64,000 nucleotides of DNA from CAYOSF01 sp964406605 (lineage in GTDB: Bacteria; Chloroflexota; Dehalococcoidia; DSTF01; RBG-16-68-14). Shown here in pieces: positions 40,683 through 50,200 of this stretch. The notes beneath the pieces are model-generated. The model did not search any database and was not told the origin of the DNA. It was given only the letters and a program-made list of their open reading frames with translations. Within the stretch, counting starts at the first letter, position 1. Every line of letters begins with the position of its first letter. The translations under genes and the position numbers were made by a program. The stretch covers positions 1 through 64,000 of the forward strand of contig CAYOSF010000001.1 in NCBI GenBank assembly GCA_964406605.1, given 5' to 3'.

Positions 40683-42751
40683 ACGAGAAGGCGCAAGACG
40701 CTCAAGAGGGATTGACGATCGTTGGGGAGGTGACCGTGATTCTGGTTCCGGGGGGAATGCTGCGCGGCGCCCCCGGGGACGTCCAGACGGAGAAACGGCC
40801 GGGCACATGGCTGCATGTGGGCCCGAAGGGGGCCGTCACGGCCTTCGCGGGCAAGGTTGAATACGGGCAGGGGATCCGCAGCGGGCTGACCATGGAGGTG
40901 GCGGACGAGCTAAGGGTGTCGGTCGCGGCGGTCCAGGTAGTCCTGGGCGACACCGATCGGGTGCCGTGGGACATGGGGACGTCCGGGAGCCAGTCGACGG
41001 CGCGCGTGGGCCTGAAGCTGAGGAAGGCGGCGGCGACGGCGCGGGAGGCGCTGCTCGAGCTGGCGGCAGACCGGCTTGACCTGCCCGCCGCGGACCTGGA
41101 GTGCCGTGACGGGCGGGTCGTGTCACGGCACAGCCCGGAGCGATCGATCGACTACGGCGAACTGGTGGCCGGGCACCGACTCTCTCGGGAGCTCATCGAC
41201 GACGTCGTCCTGACGCCGACCGACGAATTCGAGGTGATGGGGAGACCGGCGCAGCGGGTGGACGCGGTTCAGCGCGTTACGGGACAGGCGCGGTTCTCCC
41301 AGGACATCATGGTCCCAGGAATGCTGTTCGCGAAGGTGCTGCGACCGCCGACCTATGGCGCGAAGCTGGTGGACGTCGACATCTCCGTAGCCGAGCGCAT
41401 GCCCGGCGTAGTGCAGGTGGCCCGCGACGGCGGCCTGGTCGCGGTCCTTGCGGAGACGGACGAGCAGGCGGAGCTGGCGGCGACGGTGCTGAAGGCGCAA
41501 TGGGACGAGCGAGCCGATCAACCGTCGCAGTGGGACGTGCCGGACCTGTTGGTCCGGACGGCCCACAATGGATTCACCACGCAGGAGGCCGGTTCGCTGG
41601 AAGAGGGATTCCGCGCAGCCGACGGCGTGCTGGAGGCGACCTACTACATACCCTACATCTCGAACGCACCCATGGAGCCGCGCGCGGCAGTCGCGCAGTG
41701 GGAGGAGGGGCGGCTCACGGTGTGGGCGGGCACGCAGCGTCCCTTCGGGATCCGCACCGAGCTGGCGCAGCACTTCGAGATGGAGGAAGAGGACGTACGC
41801 GTGATCGCGCCGGAGATAGGAGGCGGCTTCGGCAGCAAGAGCCCGTACCCGGTTGCGCTGGAGGCGGCGCGGCTGGCGAGGGTGGCAGGGCGCCCGGTCC
41901 GGGTGGGCTACACCCGCACCGAGGAGATGGTCTGGGCCACTTTCCGCCCGGCGGCGCTGATCGAGGTCAAGAGCGGCTTCAAGACGGACGGGACGCTGGT
42001 CGCGTGGGAGTCCAAGGCGTATCACGCCGGCAACAGGCCGTTCGGCGGCCGGCGCGGGTCGCAGACTCCGTATGACGTGGCGAACGTAAACGTCACCGTC
42101 TTCGACTCGGACAGCCCGCTCAGTCCGGGCTCCTATCGTTCCCTCGGCGGCGCCGTAAACCACTTCGGGCGGGAGGTCCACATGGATGAGGTAGCCGAGG
42201 CGGTGGGACTGGACCCGGTCGAGCTGCGGCTGCGCAATCTGACCCACCCACGCTTCCGTGGTGCGCTGGAAGCGGCGGCGGAGCGTTTCGGTTGGAGCGG
42301 GGCCAAGCCCCCCTCGAAGCGAGGCGTCGGCGCGGCTCTCGGGCTCGATGTCGGGAGCTACGCTGCGACCTGCGTGCAACTGGACGTACAGGGGTCGGAG
42401 GTCAAGGTAGAGCGGGTCGCGGTGGCGCTGGACTGCGGCCTGACCGTGAACCCGGACGGAGCGTCGAACCAGGTGGAGGGCTCGATCGTGATGGGGATGG
42501 GGACGGCGCTCTACGAAGCGGCGGACTTCCAGGGGGGCATGCTCTTGAATTCGAGCTTTGCCCGATACCGGGTGCCGCGGATCAATAATGCCCCAACCAT
42601 CGATGTGGTGCTGGTGGGCGATCCCGATACTCCATCGACGGGGGCGGGAGAGCCGGCGATGGTACCGATTGCGGCGGCGATCTCGAATGCTGTCTTCGAC
42701 CTGACCGGCGAGCGACACCGCGAGCTACCGATCCAGCGCCACCTGCGGTAG
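40679..42751 (+). CDS. Molybdopterin-binding subunit of a xanthine oxidase-family hydroxylase
   Basis: 690 aa from ATG at 40679. N-terminal fold, then EVMGRPAQRVDAVQRVTGQA (start of the conserved core), GGGFGSKSPYPVALEAA (molybdopterin contact), SYRSLGG and the late GAGEPAM whose Glu would be the catalytic base. The CoxL signature AYRCSFR is absent, so this is not form I CO dehydrogenase. Two-gene composition suggests an isoquinoline 1-oxidoreductase- or nicotinate-type hydroxylase of an aromatic or aldehyde substrate. No signal peptide is obvious. The protein is complete. Confidence 0.92.
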   Translation: MNEKAQDAQEGLTIVGEVTVILVPGGMLRGAPGDVQTEKRPGTWLHVGPKGAVTAFAGKVEYGQGIRSGLTMEVADELRVSVAAVQVVLGDTDRVPWDMGTSGSQSTARVGLKLRKAAATAREALLELAADRLDLPAADLECRDGRVVSRHSPERSIDYGELVAGHRLSRELIDDVVLTPTDEFEVMGRPAQRVDAVQRVTGQARFSQDIMVPGMLFAKVLRPPTYGAKLVDVDISVAERMPGVVQVARDGGLVAVLAETDEQAELAATVLKAQWDERADQPSQWDVPDLLVRTAHNGFTTQEAGSLEEGFRAADGVLEATYYIPYISNAPMEPRAAVAQWEEGRLTVWAGTQRPFGIRTELAQHFEMEEEDVRVIAPEIGGGFGSKSPYPVALEAARLARVAGRPVRVGYTRTEEMVWATFRPAALIEVKSGFKTDGTLVAWESKAYHAGNRPFGGRRGSQTPYDVANVNVTVFDSDSPLSPGSYRSLGGAVNHFGREVHMDEVAEAVGLDPVELRLRNLTHPRFRGALEAAAERFGWSGAKPPSKRGVGAALGLDVGSYAATCVQLDVQGSEVKVERVAVALDCGLTVNPDGASNQVEGSIVMGMGTALYEAADFQGGMLLNSSFARYRVPRINNAPTIDVVLVGDPDTPSTGAGEPAMVPIAAAISNAVFDLTGERHRELPIQRHLR

Positions 42752-42760
42752 GAGAACGAT

Positions 42761-42788
42761 CCCGCCCAGCATCGTAGGCGGGGCTTTC
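42761..42788 (+). terminator. Possible terminator of the hydroxylase operon
   Basis: CCCGCC (42761-42766) pairs with GGCGGG (42777-42782) and is followed by GCTTTC. It lies 10 bp past the stop of the molybdenum subunit and before the convergent membrane-protein gene. The T-run is only three long, so the call is weak. Confidence 0.3.
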
Positions 42789-42854
42789 GAGCCTCGCCGG
42801 AAGGTCGCGTGCCGAGCCTGGAGAGGCCCGACTACGGATTGCGTCTTCAGCCTG

Positions 42855-45800
42855 CTAGGGCGTGCCCTCCGGACCGGCCTCCGCAAGGAGAAGGACCGCC
42901 AGCGGCACGCGCACCACGCGGCCGCCGGCAACATCGGAGATATTGTCGGTGATATATACTTGGTCTTCTGCGTCAACGGCGATCCCTATGGGGCGCGTGA
43001 ACCCAGTATCCGATGGAAGTCTCCAGGCCGCCGCCTCCTCCCCGGATGGGTCGAACACTATGATGCGCTGGTTGGCAGGATCCGTTGCGAGCACCGTGCC
43101 ATCATCCAGCGCGACGACGTACGCTCTGTCTGTGACGCCCTTGCTGCCCCAGCTCTCAACTTCGATCTCGTCGATGTATTGGAACTGTGAGTCGAAGTGC
43201 TGAATGCGTTTGTTCCAGAAGTCGGCCACGTAGAGATCGCCGTTGGGGGCCACGGCGATACTGGTGGGCTCGTTGAATTCGCCCTCGTCGCCTCCACCAG
43301 AGCCGTGCTCGGCCACCAGCCTGCCATCGGTGTCGTATTCCCAGATGCGGTTGTGGCCCGTGTCGACCACGAGGACGTTGCCGTCCGAGTCGATCTCAAC
43401 ATCGCGCGGGCCGAAGAAATCACTGCTGCCCCATTCCGTGACGAACTCTAGATCCGCATTGAACTTCTGGATGCGCGAGTTCCACGTGTCAGCCACGTAG
43501 ATGTTGCCGTCGCCGTCCACCGCGATGCCCCACGGGCCATCGTTCACATCGTAGTCTTCGTACAACAGCGCTGGATTGCCGAACTGTCCTTCGCCGGTGC
43601 CCGACTCGCCGAGCGTCTCCACGGTGCCGTCCGGGGCGAACTTCTGGATTCTCTGGTTGAGCGTGTCGACCACGTACACGTTTCCTTCGGCATCGACCGT
43701 CAGATCGGCCGGCTGAGATAGCTGCCCTTTGTCGGTGCCCTGCCCGCCGATGATGGTTACGCTATCCGTTGGAAGAAGGTCCGACGTCGCGGGCCCGGTG
43801 GGACCGACGGGCACGTTCGTGACATCAAAGTCGGACGGGAAGTAGGCGATCATGCCCGTGCCCGCCGTGGCGCCCGGCACCACGCGGTCGATGAAGTACC
43901 CGCGCCATGTGGAAAGGTAGTGTCCTGTAAAGACGTCTTCGAGGAACTTCGTCGCATGCAGGCCACGGTAGAACTCGGGAAACCACCACATGTGGGTGTA
44001 GGGGATGCCTTCCTGGAACTGGTCCAAATATGGCTCTATCTGCGGCTGGTTCACCTGCCGGATCAGGACAACGCTGCCGGGCGGCGGCGCGAAGTCCTCA
44101 TCCAGGGCCCTGTAAGAGACGTTGTGGTAATCCCGCAGGTACCAGGGCCAGGGCCAGATGTTCTGTCCACCGCTGTTGTCGATGAAGATGGCGAGGTCCT
44201 TGCCGCGCCCCGATTCGGTGGCGAGCCTGTCGATCTCGTCTGCGATAACGCCGAGCCCCGGGGAGCCCTGCGCGTAGATCAGCAGCTCGCGCGGGGTGCC
44301 GCCGGGCTCACCCTGGCGGAACGCCGCCATTCCGCCTGCCCGGAAGGTGAAGACGAGGAGCGCCGCGAAGAGCGCGACTACCGCCACCTGGCCGGCTGCC
44401 CGCCACGAGACGGTGTTAGCGGTCCAGACCACAGCGGCGGCGGCGCCCAGCGAGAGGAGCCAGGCGACGGCCGAGATGCCGGATGCCGGGCCGAACGCCT
44501 GGAAGAGCCCGGCCGCGCCGAGCATGAGGATGCCGGCGTACACCAGCGGTAGGAAACGCGCGAAAGGGGAGCCCCCCGCCGGTTGGCGCTTGTCCTGTCT
44601 CCCACCAGCCGACTCGCCGCGCTTGCCGCGCGCTTCCTTCTGCGGGACGGTGTTTCCGGCCGGGGCGACCCTGGCCGAAAAGACGTCGTCGAGCACTTTT
44701 GCTGCCAGCAGGGAGAGGGGGAGCGCTACGTGCACGGTCATCCAGGGCATCTTCTCGCCCGCGACGGTGATGGCGAAGAGAGCCGAAAGCGTCCAGAAGA
44801 GGAGGAACTTGGTGAACGTCTCCATCGACAGGAGCAGCACCGCGCCGATGGCGATTATGAAGGCGGCCTGGATGTGGTACTTGCCGATGAGCGCGACGTC
44901 GTCGGACATGAGGCTGAAGACCAGGATCAGCAGCAGGGCGGAGGCCGCCATGAGCTGCTGCTCTACTTTCCCCCGGAAGGCATAGTAGAGCGCGCCGCCC
45001 AGGGCGAAGACAAGCGGCAGGAACTCGTAGACGGGCAGCGTAATGAAGTAGTAGTAGTCGGGCTGGTCGCCACGTCTGACGTGCTGCTGGCCCAGCCAGT
45101 AGTCCAGGGAGCCCCATATGCCCGTCCAGAAGCCACCCATGTTGGTGAAGAGGCTGGTGAAGAGCACGACGAAGGGAACGTAGAACAGCGCGGCGGCCAC
45201 GAGCCAGACGCGCCAGTTCCAAAGGAGTCCCACGTAGGCTCCGGCAAGGATGAGGATGAGGACGCTGGCGCGCATCAGATTGCCCTCCGCCATGTACCCC
45301 TTGTCCTCGATGAAGGGCAGCTTCTGGATCGCCGCCGCGTATTGGGGCGCGGCCAGCGTGCCCAGGATCAGAAGCGGCGGCCCGGCGGCGGGCATTTCGG
45401 AGATCGAGAACCGCCTCCGGAGGTCCTCCAGCAGCGGCCAGAGCGCAACGATCGCCCACGCCGTCGGCAGGAGGACAACATAGGCCAGTACCGTGTCCGT
45501 GAGGCTCATGCTCCGTGAGGCACTAAGTTGGTCGACTAGGTCTATCGCCACCATGATGTTCAAGAACACGATGAGGATGGCGGCGGTGATGAAGGTGACC
45601 TCCTTGGCGGCAAAGCTGAGCATCAGCAAGGGCGCCATGGCGACGAGCCAGGCGTTCCGGCGCTCTCCCAGGAAGTCCAAGATCTCGTTGCCGGTGGGCT
45701 CAGGGGTGCCCCGCGGCTCGGACAGGTAGCGCCAGATGCAGACCACCAGCGCCAGCATGAAGAAGAGGATGAAGATGTCGTTGCGGGCGAAGCGGCTGAA

Positions 45801-46241
45801 GTAGAGGATGCTCGGTGAGACGGCCAGGAGGCCCGCGGCGACGAAGGTGCCGACGGTTCCGAACTGCCTGCGCAACAGGAAGGGCAGACCGACGAGGGCG
45901 ATTCCGAACAAGGCGGGGAGCACCCGCGCGGTGTAGTCGTTGGCGCCGAAGATGATGAAGACCACCGCGTTTCCGAAGTAGGCGAACGGTCCGTGGTAGG
46001 TGGGGTCATGCACGTAGGAGTGGAGGCCCTCCTTGGTGATGCTCCAGGCGTACTTGATGTGGATGCTCTCGTCGTGGTGGATGGCGCGCTCGCCCAGGTC
46101 CCAGAGACGCAGCCCGGCAGCCAGCCCGATCAACGCCACGAAGAGTACGATCTGCCAATAGCGCAGAGCCACGGACGTTAGCCGGCCCGGCTCTATCTGA
46201 CGATCGCCCCAGAAGCTGCGCAGTCGTTCTCTGGTTGTCAT
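42855..46241 (-). CDS. TIGR03663 (Agl23-like) membrane protein fused to a six-bladed NHL propeller
   Basis: 1128 aa. The first ~600 residues are polytopic, with a first loop carrying HHDESIH, the acidic pair typical of GT-C/PMT-like glycosyltransferases, then a low-complexity linker (about 545-575) and more membrane segments. The last ~300 residues contain six NHL-like repeats (e.g. GNVYVVDTLNQRIQKF, GNIYVADTWNSRIQKF, GDLYVADFWNKRIQHF), enough for a full beta-propeller on the outer face. The family is associated with lipid-linked sugar or surface glycoprotein assembly; the enzyme role is not settled. Its ATG overlaps the upstream gene stop by 4 bp (ATGA). Confidence 0.9.
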   Translation of the reverse strand: MTTRERLRSFWGDRQIEPGRLTSVALRYWQIVLFVALIGLAAGLRLWDLGERAIHHDESIHIKYAWSITKEGLHSYVHDPTYHGPFAYFGNAVVFIIFGANDYTARVLPALFGIALVGLPFLLRRQFGTVGTFVAAGLLAVSPSILYFSRFARNDIFILFFMLALVVCIWRYLSEPRGTPEPTGNEILDFLGERRNAWLVAMAPLLMLSFAAKEVTFITAAILIVFLNIMVAIDLVDQLSASRSMSLTDTVLAYVVLLPTAWAIVALWPLLEDLRRRFSISEMPAAGPPLLILGTLAAPQYAAAIQKLPFIEDKGYMAEGNLMRASVLILILAGAYVGLLWNWRVWLVAAALFYVPFVVLFTSLFTNMGGFWTGIWGSLDYWLGQQHVRRGDQPDYYYFITLPVYEFLPLVFALGGALYYAFRGKVEQQLMAASALLLILVFSLMSDDVALIGKYHIQAAFIIAIGAVLLLSMETFTKFLLFWTLSALFAITVAGEKMPWMTVHVALPLSLLAAKVLDDVFSARVAPAGNTVPQKEARGKRGESAGGRQDKRQPAGGSPFARFLPLVYAGILMLGAAGLFQAFGPASGISAVAWLLSLGAAAAVVWTANTVSWRAAGQVAVVALFAALLVFTFRAGGMAAFRQGEPGGTPRELLIYAQGSPGLGVIADEIDRLATESGRGKDLAIFIDNSGGQNIWPWPWYLRDYHNVSYRALDEDFAPPPGSVVLIRQVNQPQIEPYLDQFQEGIPYTHMWWFPEFYRGLHATKFLEDVFTGHYLSTWRGYFIDRVVPGATAGTGMIAYFPSDFDVTNVPVGPTGPATSDLLPTDSVTIIGGQGTDKGQLSQPADLTVDAEGNVYVVDTLNQRIQKFAPDGTVETLGESGTGEGQFGNPALLYEDYDVNDGPWGIAVDGDGNIYVADTWNSRIQKFNADLEFVTEWGSSDFFGPRDVEIDSDGNVLVVDTGHNRIWEYDTDGRLVAEHGSGGGDEGEFNEPTSIAVAPNGDLYVADFWNKRIQHFDSQFQYIDEIEVESWGSKGVTDRAYVVALDDGTVLATDPANQRIIVFDPSGEEAAAWRLPSDTGFTRPIGIAVDAEDQVYITDNISDVAGGRVVRVPLAVLLLAEAGPEGTP

Positions 46242-48991
46242 GGGCTACTCCGCGTTACTTCGCTCAGGATACTTGGTCGCACTCGGTAGATGGAAATCTC
46301 CCCCTGCTGGAAGGCCGGTCCGGGCTCCAGGACGCTGTCCATCTCCAGTATCCGCAGGTCCGGGTAGGTCTCCCGCTCTACGGGGCCGACGAAGACGTAG
46401 GCTACGTCGTACTTCTCGATGATGGACTGGACGACGTCCGGGTCGCCGCTCGTGTACAGGGCCTGCAGATCATCCGCCCTCGGGCTCGTCTCCTCGTTTC
46501 CGCCCCGCCACTGCTCCTCGTGCCCCTGCCATCCGAGGATCGTGGGAAGGCCGGTTGTGCCGGAGACGCGGCTCGTCTCCCATCGGTACCCCTGTCCGAC
46601 GGCCTGGGCGACCACGGGTCGGCCGTCCAAGTGCGAGAGCCACTCGATGGCAGCGTACTCGTCCGGGCTGCTCACCTTGAAATCGCGGAGCCCGTCGAGA
46701 GTGCGGGCCGCAAACACCTGGCCGCAGTCGGCCGAGCCTTCGAGGAGGCGCACCGGGTGCCCGGCGCAGCCCGCCGTGCGGTTCCAGGTGGAGATGAACG
46801 GATAGACGAACGCCGCCACGAGCACCGCGGCGCCCAGCGCTCCCCAAGCCGCGCGCCAGGACAGCACGCCGGGGCCGGGGCCGGTCTCCGGCCGCTCCAC
46901 AAGCGTTCGCCACAGGAGAACAGTGGCTGTGCCGGCCGCAAACAGCAGACACGCTCCGATGACGGCGCCGGTCACCTCAAGAAGGAACTCGTTCATGAGC
47001 GCGAAGCCCGCAATGAGCCCCCCGACAGTGGCCACCGCAACGCCGACCTCACCCGGATTCCAGTTGACACCAGCGTGCGTCGTCCCTCGCGGCGCGAGCG
47101 ACGGCAAGCGCAGGCCGGAGGCCATTTCGTAGAGCACGAATCCTCCCGCGATGCTGAGGAGGAGCCAGGCCTGGTAGTAGAGCTTGAAGATCGTGTTCAT
47201 CCGGCCGTTGAAGAAGTCCTGGATGAAGAACAGGTCCGAGCCGAGGATGAGGAGCGCCGCGATGGCCGAGAGCGTCAGCGCGAAGACGTGGCTCAGACTC
47301 TCCTCAGCGGCATCCTTTGCTCTCTCCACCTCCCGCGCGAGCGCCAGCACGAGCAGACCGAGCGAGCCGCCGACCACCAGGACGGTCAGCCAGTTCCAGC
47401 CTCGCTCGCTGATGCGCGAGCCCAGGCCGGCGCCGGCCTCGTTGGGCCGCACGGACGCGGGCAACCAGTCGAGTATCTGCGCGAGCAGGTCCCAGATCAC
47501 CCACAGGCCGACCACGGCGACCGCCGCCGCCAGCGACCAGAGGACGGCCGTGAGCGTCGGCGGCTGATTGCCTCGACTCAGCCGCCAGGCGGCGTACGGC
47601 AAGACGAGCACGGCGAAGGGGCCCCAGATGAGGAGCGCATGGAAGAGGCGGGTTCCGTACTGCGCGTCCGCCGTAAAGCCGGACGCCTGGCTATCGAAGC
47701 CGCCGAAGAAGAAGGGGATGAACGCCAGGAAGGAAACGACGAAGAGCGGGATCATGAAGCCTACGGTGTCGGCGGCCAATCCCCAAGACCAGCGGTCCGC
47801 GAGCAGCCGGTTCCGAATCAGCACGATGAGGGTGAAGACGATGGCCATGGTGGGCATGTCCCAGGTGTTGAGGAAGGCGAGGGCGCCCAGGATCAGCCCG
47901 AACGCCACCAGCCACAACGGTCGCTCCAGCCAGACGACGAGGTCGAGGGGCTCATCGGAGCGGAGAAGGGCGAGGGCGGCGCCGACGGCCAGCAGGACGA
48001 ACGGAATTGACATAACATGCGGATGCAGGTCACCCAGGAGGAAGCTGAAGAAGGGGAACTCGTGAATGCCGAAGAGGCCCTCCTTCACTTCGATGATGCG
48101 GGTGGCCAGCCACCAGAAGATGTGGCGATCGGGATACCACTCGGCGCTATTGTACGGGCCGAGAACGGTGCCGGCATCGCGAATGTTCACCCAGGTCCAG
48201 AAACGGTCCGGGGCGACATTGTGGCTGGCCATCCACTCGAGAAAGCCCTCCAGGTTCCCCATGACGGCCAGCAGGAGCGCCGCAAGGAAGCCGAACACCA
48301 TCGGCCGCCAGAGGGGCCGCGACGAGAAGTCGCCGCCGGGCGTTCCAGGGCCTGCTTCCGCCCTCCGCTCCTCACGCGGCGCGGCGAGGTTGTAGACGAG
48401 GCCGAAGGCGCCCGTGACGGCGAGGGCGGCGATCATCGCCAGTCCCAGATTGAAGCCGATGCTCGTCTCAAGGACGCTCAGTCGCGTCATGATCGAGATG
48501 AGCAGATAACCGAAATAGTAGTAGGCTACGTTCTCGCCCGCCATCCAGGGGTCCTCGGGCGGGAAACGGTCGGCCGTCGACATGGCGTTCAGGTACATGA
48601 AGTCCATCGGCTTCTCGGTGCCGCCGAGGTCGGGCACGAACGAGCGCAGATAGGCCGCCGTGATGAAGGCGAGAAAGAAGACCACCTCGGTAGCCGCGAT
48701 CAACCACCAATGCTGTCGCACGAAGTCGAGCAGCTCGTCTAGGCGGCGCCAGAGGAGGTAGCCGGAGGCAACGAACAGGAGCAGGAGAACGGCCCAGATG
48801 CCCCTCGTCGTGTTGGGAAGGACATGGACTACGTTCAGGATCCAGAAGAGATAGCCCACCAGCAGGAGAGCGAACGGTTTGGAGAGCGTGTAGCCCCGGT
48901 CAGGCAGCCGGCGGAACAACACGAGACACAAAGGCAGGGCCGCCAACCCCACCACCTGCACCATCACCCACCAGACTAGCGTCTCCGACAT
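46238..48991 (-). CDS. DUF2298 (Chlor_Arch_YYY) polytopic membrane protein
   Basis: 917 aa with roughly 20 hydrophobic segments. Family hallmarks include DLGGTEKPMDFMYLNAM, WMAGENVAYYYFGYL (the YYY block that names the family), GDLHPHVMSIPFVLLAVG and TGLPTILGWQGHE. Members occur in Chloroflexota and archaea next to TIGR03663 proteins, as here, and are thought to be integral membrane glycosyltransferase-like or glycan-assembly proteins; the reaction is unproven. Start ATG at 48991; overlaps its partner by 4 bp. Confidence 0.9.
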   Translation of the reverse strand: MSETLVWWVMVQVVGLAALPLCLVLFRRLPDRGYTLSKPFALLLVGYLFWILNVVHVLPNTTRGIWAVLLLLFVASGYLLWRRLDELLDFVRQHWWLIAATEVVFFLAFITAAYLRSFVPDLGGTEKPMDFMYLNAMSTADRFPPEDPWMAGENVAYYYFGYLLISIMTRLSVLETSIGFNLGLAMIAALAVTGAFGLVYNLAAPREERRAEAGPGTPGGDFSSRPLWRPMVFGFLAALLLAVMGNLEGFLEWMASHNVAPDRFWTWVNIRDAGTVLGPYNSAEWYPDRHIFWWLATRIIEVKEGLFGIHEFPFFSFLLGDLHPHVMSIPFVLLAVGAALALLRSDEPLDLVVWLERPLWLVAFGLILGALAFLNTWDMPTMAIVFTLIVLIRNRLLADRWSWGLAADTVGFMIPLFVVSFLAFIPFFFGGFDSQASGFTADAQYGTRLFHALLIWGPFAVLVLPYAAWRLSRGNQPPTLTAVLWSLAAAVAVVGLWVIWDLLAQILDWLPASVRPNEAGAGLGSRISERGWNWLTVLVVGGSLGLLVLALAREVERAKDAAEESLSHVFALTLSAIAALLILGSDLFFIQDFFNGRMNTIFKLYYQAWLLLSIAGGFVLYEMASGLRLPSLAPRGTTHAGVNWNPGEVGVAVATVGGLIAGFALMNEFLLEVTGAVIGACLLFAAGTATVLLWRTLVERPETGPGPGVLSWRAAWGALGAAVLVAAFVYPFISTWNRTAGCAGHPVRLLEGSADCGQVFAARTLDGLRDFKVSSPDEYAAIEWLSHLDGRPVVAQAVGQGYRWETSRVSGTTGLPTILGWQGHEEQWRGGNEETSPRADDLQALYTSGDPDVVQSIIEKYDVAYVFVGPVERETYPDLRILEMDSVLEPGPAFQQGEISIYRVRPSILSEVTRSSP

Positions 48992-49062
48992 GTAGCGATC
49001 TCAAGGATAACGCTTGGAGGCGCCTTATCCTATCACGGAGCAGGATAGCCGGATGTGGGTTC

Positions 49063-50118
49063 CTAGCGAAAGAGGGCTTCGACGAACGTCTCGGCCGAGA
49101 ACGGGGCAAGGTCATCCGGACCTTCGCCCGTGCCGACGAGGCGGACCGGGATGCCGAGCTGGTCGCAGATGGCGAACACGATCCCGCCCTTCGACGTGCC
49201 GTCCAGCTTCGTCAGGCAGATCGAGGTGACCTCGACTGCCTCCGTGAAGGCCTGCGCCTGCATGAGGGCGTTCTGGCCCGTGGTGGCGTCCAGCACCAGC
49301 AGTACCTCGTGCGGCGCCGACGGCTCCTTGCGCTGGATCACCCGCCTGATCTTGCTCAGCTCCTCCATGAGGTTGAACTTGGTGTGGAGCCGGCCGGCGG
49401 TATCGATGATGACGGTGTCGGCGCCCCGGCCCTCGGCCGCGACGAGGGCGTCGAAGACGACGGCCCCGGGGTCGGCACCCTGCTTGTGGGCGACGACGTC
49501 CGCGCCGACGCGCTTACCCCACTCCTTCATCTGCTCGATGGCGGCGGCCCGGAAGGTGTCCGCAGCGGCGATGACCGCGCGGCCGCCGTCGGCGCGATAG
49601 GCGTGGGCGAGCTTGGCGATGGTGGTAGTCTTGCCGGTGCCGTTGACCCCGAGCACCAGGATGACGGCGGGCTTGGGCGGCGGGCTCGAACCGTCGGCTT
49701 CCCAGAGCAGGCCGGTGCCCTGAGGCGCCTTCAGGAGGGAGACCAACGTCTCCTTGAGCGCCGCCTGGACGCCGGCCGCGTCCTTGATGCGCTCGCGGTC
49801 GACGCGGTCCCGCACCTCGTCCAGGATCTTCTGCGTGGTGGTGACGCCGGCGTCGGCGCCGATGAGGAGCTCCTCAAGCTCTTCCCACAGTTCCTCGTCG
49901 ACGCTGCCCCGGTCGAAGAGGCCGGCGATGTGGCCGAACCAGCTCCGCTTGGTCTTCTTCAGCGCTTCCTCGGTGCGCTCCTCGTCCTCCTCAGCGAGGT
50001 CGATCGCCTCCTCGGCCGGCGCCTCTGCCTGGGCGGCCTCCAGCACATCGTCCGGAAGCGGCTCTTGGCCCTCCTTGGTAGGCTCTTCGACCTTCGGCGA
50101 CCTGCGAAAGAAGCGCAA
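49063..50118 (-). CDS. ftsY: Signal recognition particle receptor FtsY
   Basis: 351 aa. A short acidic N-terminal A domain (1-55) precedes the NG domain. GTPase motifs: GVNGTGKTTTIAKLAHAY (P-loop), DTFRAAAIEQMKEWG, DTAGRLHTKFNLMEEL, TKLDGTSKGG and GTGEGPDDLAPF. It docks ribosome-SRP complexes to the membrane. Start is TTG at 50118, which gives the usual MRFFRRS beginning and has GAGGAGG upstream. It closes the rnc-smc-ftsY operon, 82 bp after smc. Confidence 0.96.
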   Translation of the reverse strand: MRFFRRSPKVEEPTKEGQEPLPDDVLEAAQAEAPAEEAIDLAEEDEERTEEALKKTKRSWFGHIAGLFDRGSVDEELWEELEELLIGADAGVTTTQKILDEVRDRVDRERIKDAAGVQAALKETLVSLLKAPQGTGLLWEADGSSPPPKPAVILVLGVNGTGKTTTIAKLAHAYRADGGRAVIAAADTFRAAAIEQMKEWGKRVGADVVAHKQGADPGAVVFDALVAAEGRGADTVIIDTAGRLHTKFNLMEELSKIRRVIQRKEPSAPHEVLLVLDATTGQNALMQAQAFTEAVEVTSICLTKLDGTSKGGIVFAICDQLGIPVRLVGTGEGPDDLAPFSAETFVEALFR

Positions 50119-50200
50119 CGGGATGAGACCTCCTCTTGGGTAGGGTTACCAGGGGGATGGTAGCGCGGCGCGATCCGGCGGGCAACGGAGAGCGAGGTGG

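Noticed and set aside
40679..42751. Form I CO dehydrogenase large subunit (CoxL)
   Set aside because: The AYRCSFR active-site loop is absent (SYRSLGG is found instead) and there is no CoxM-type FAD gene.
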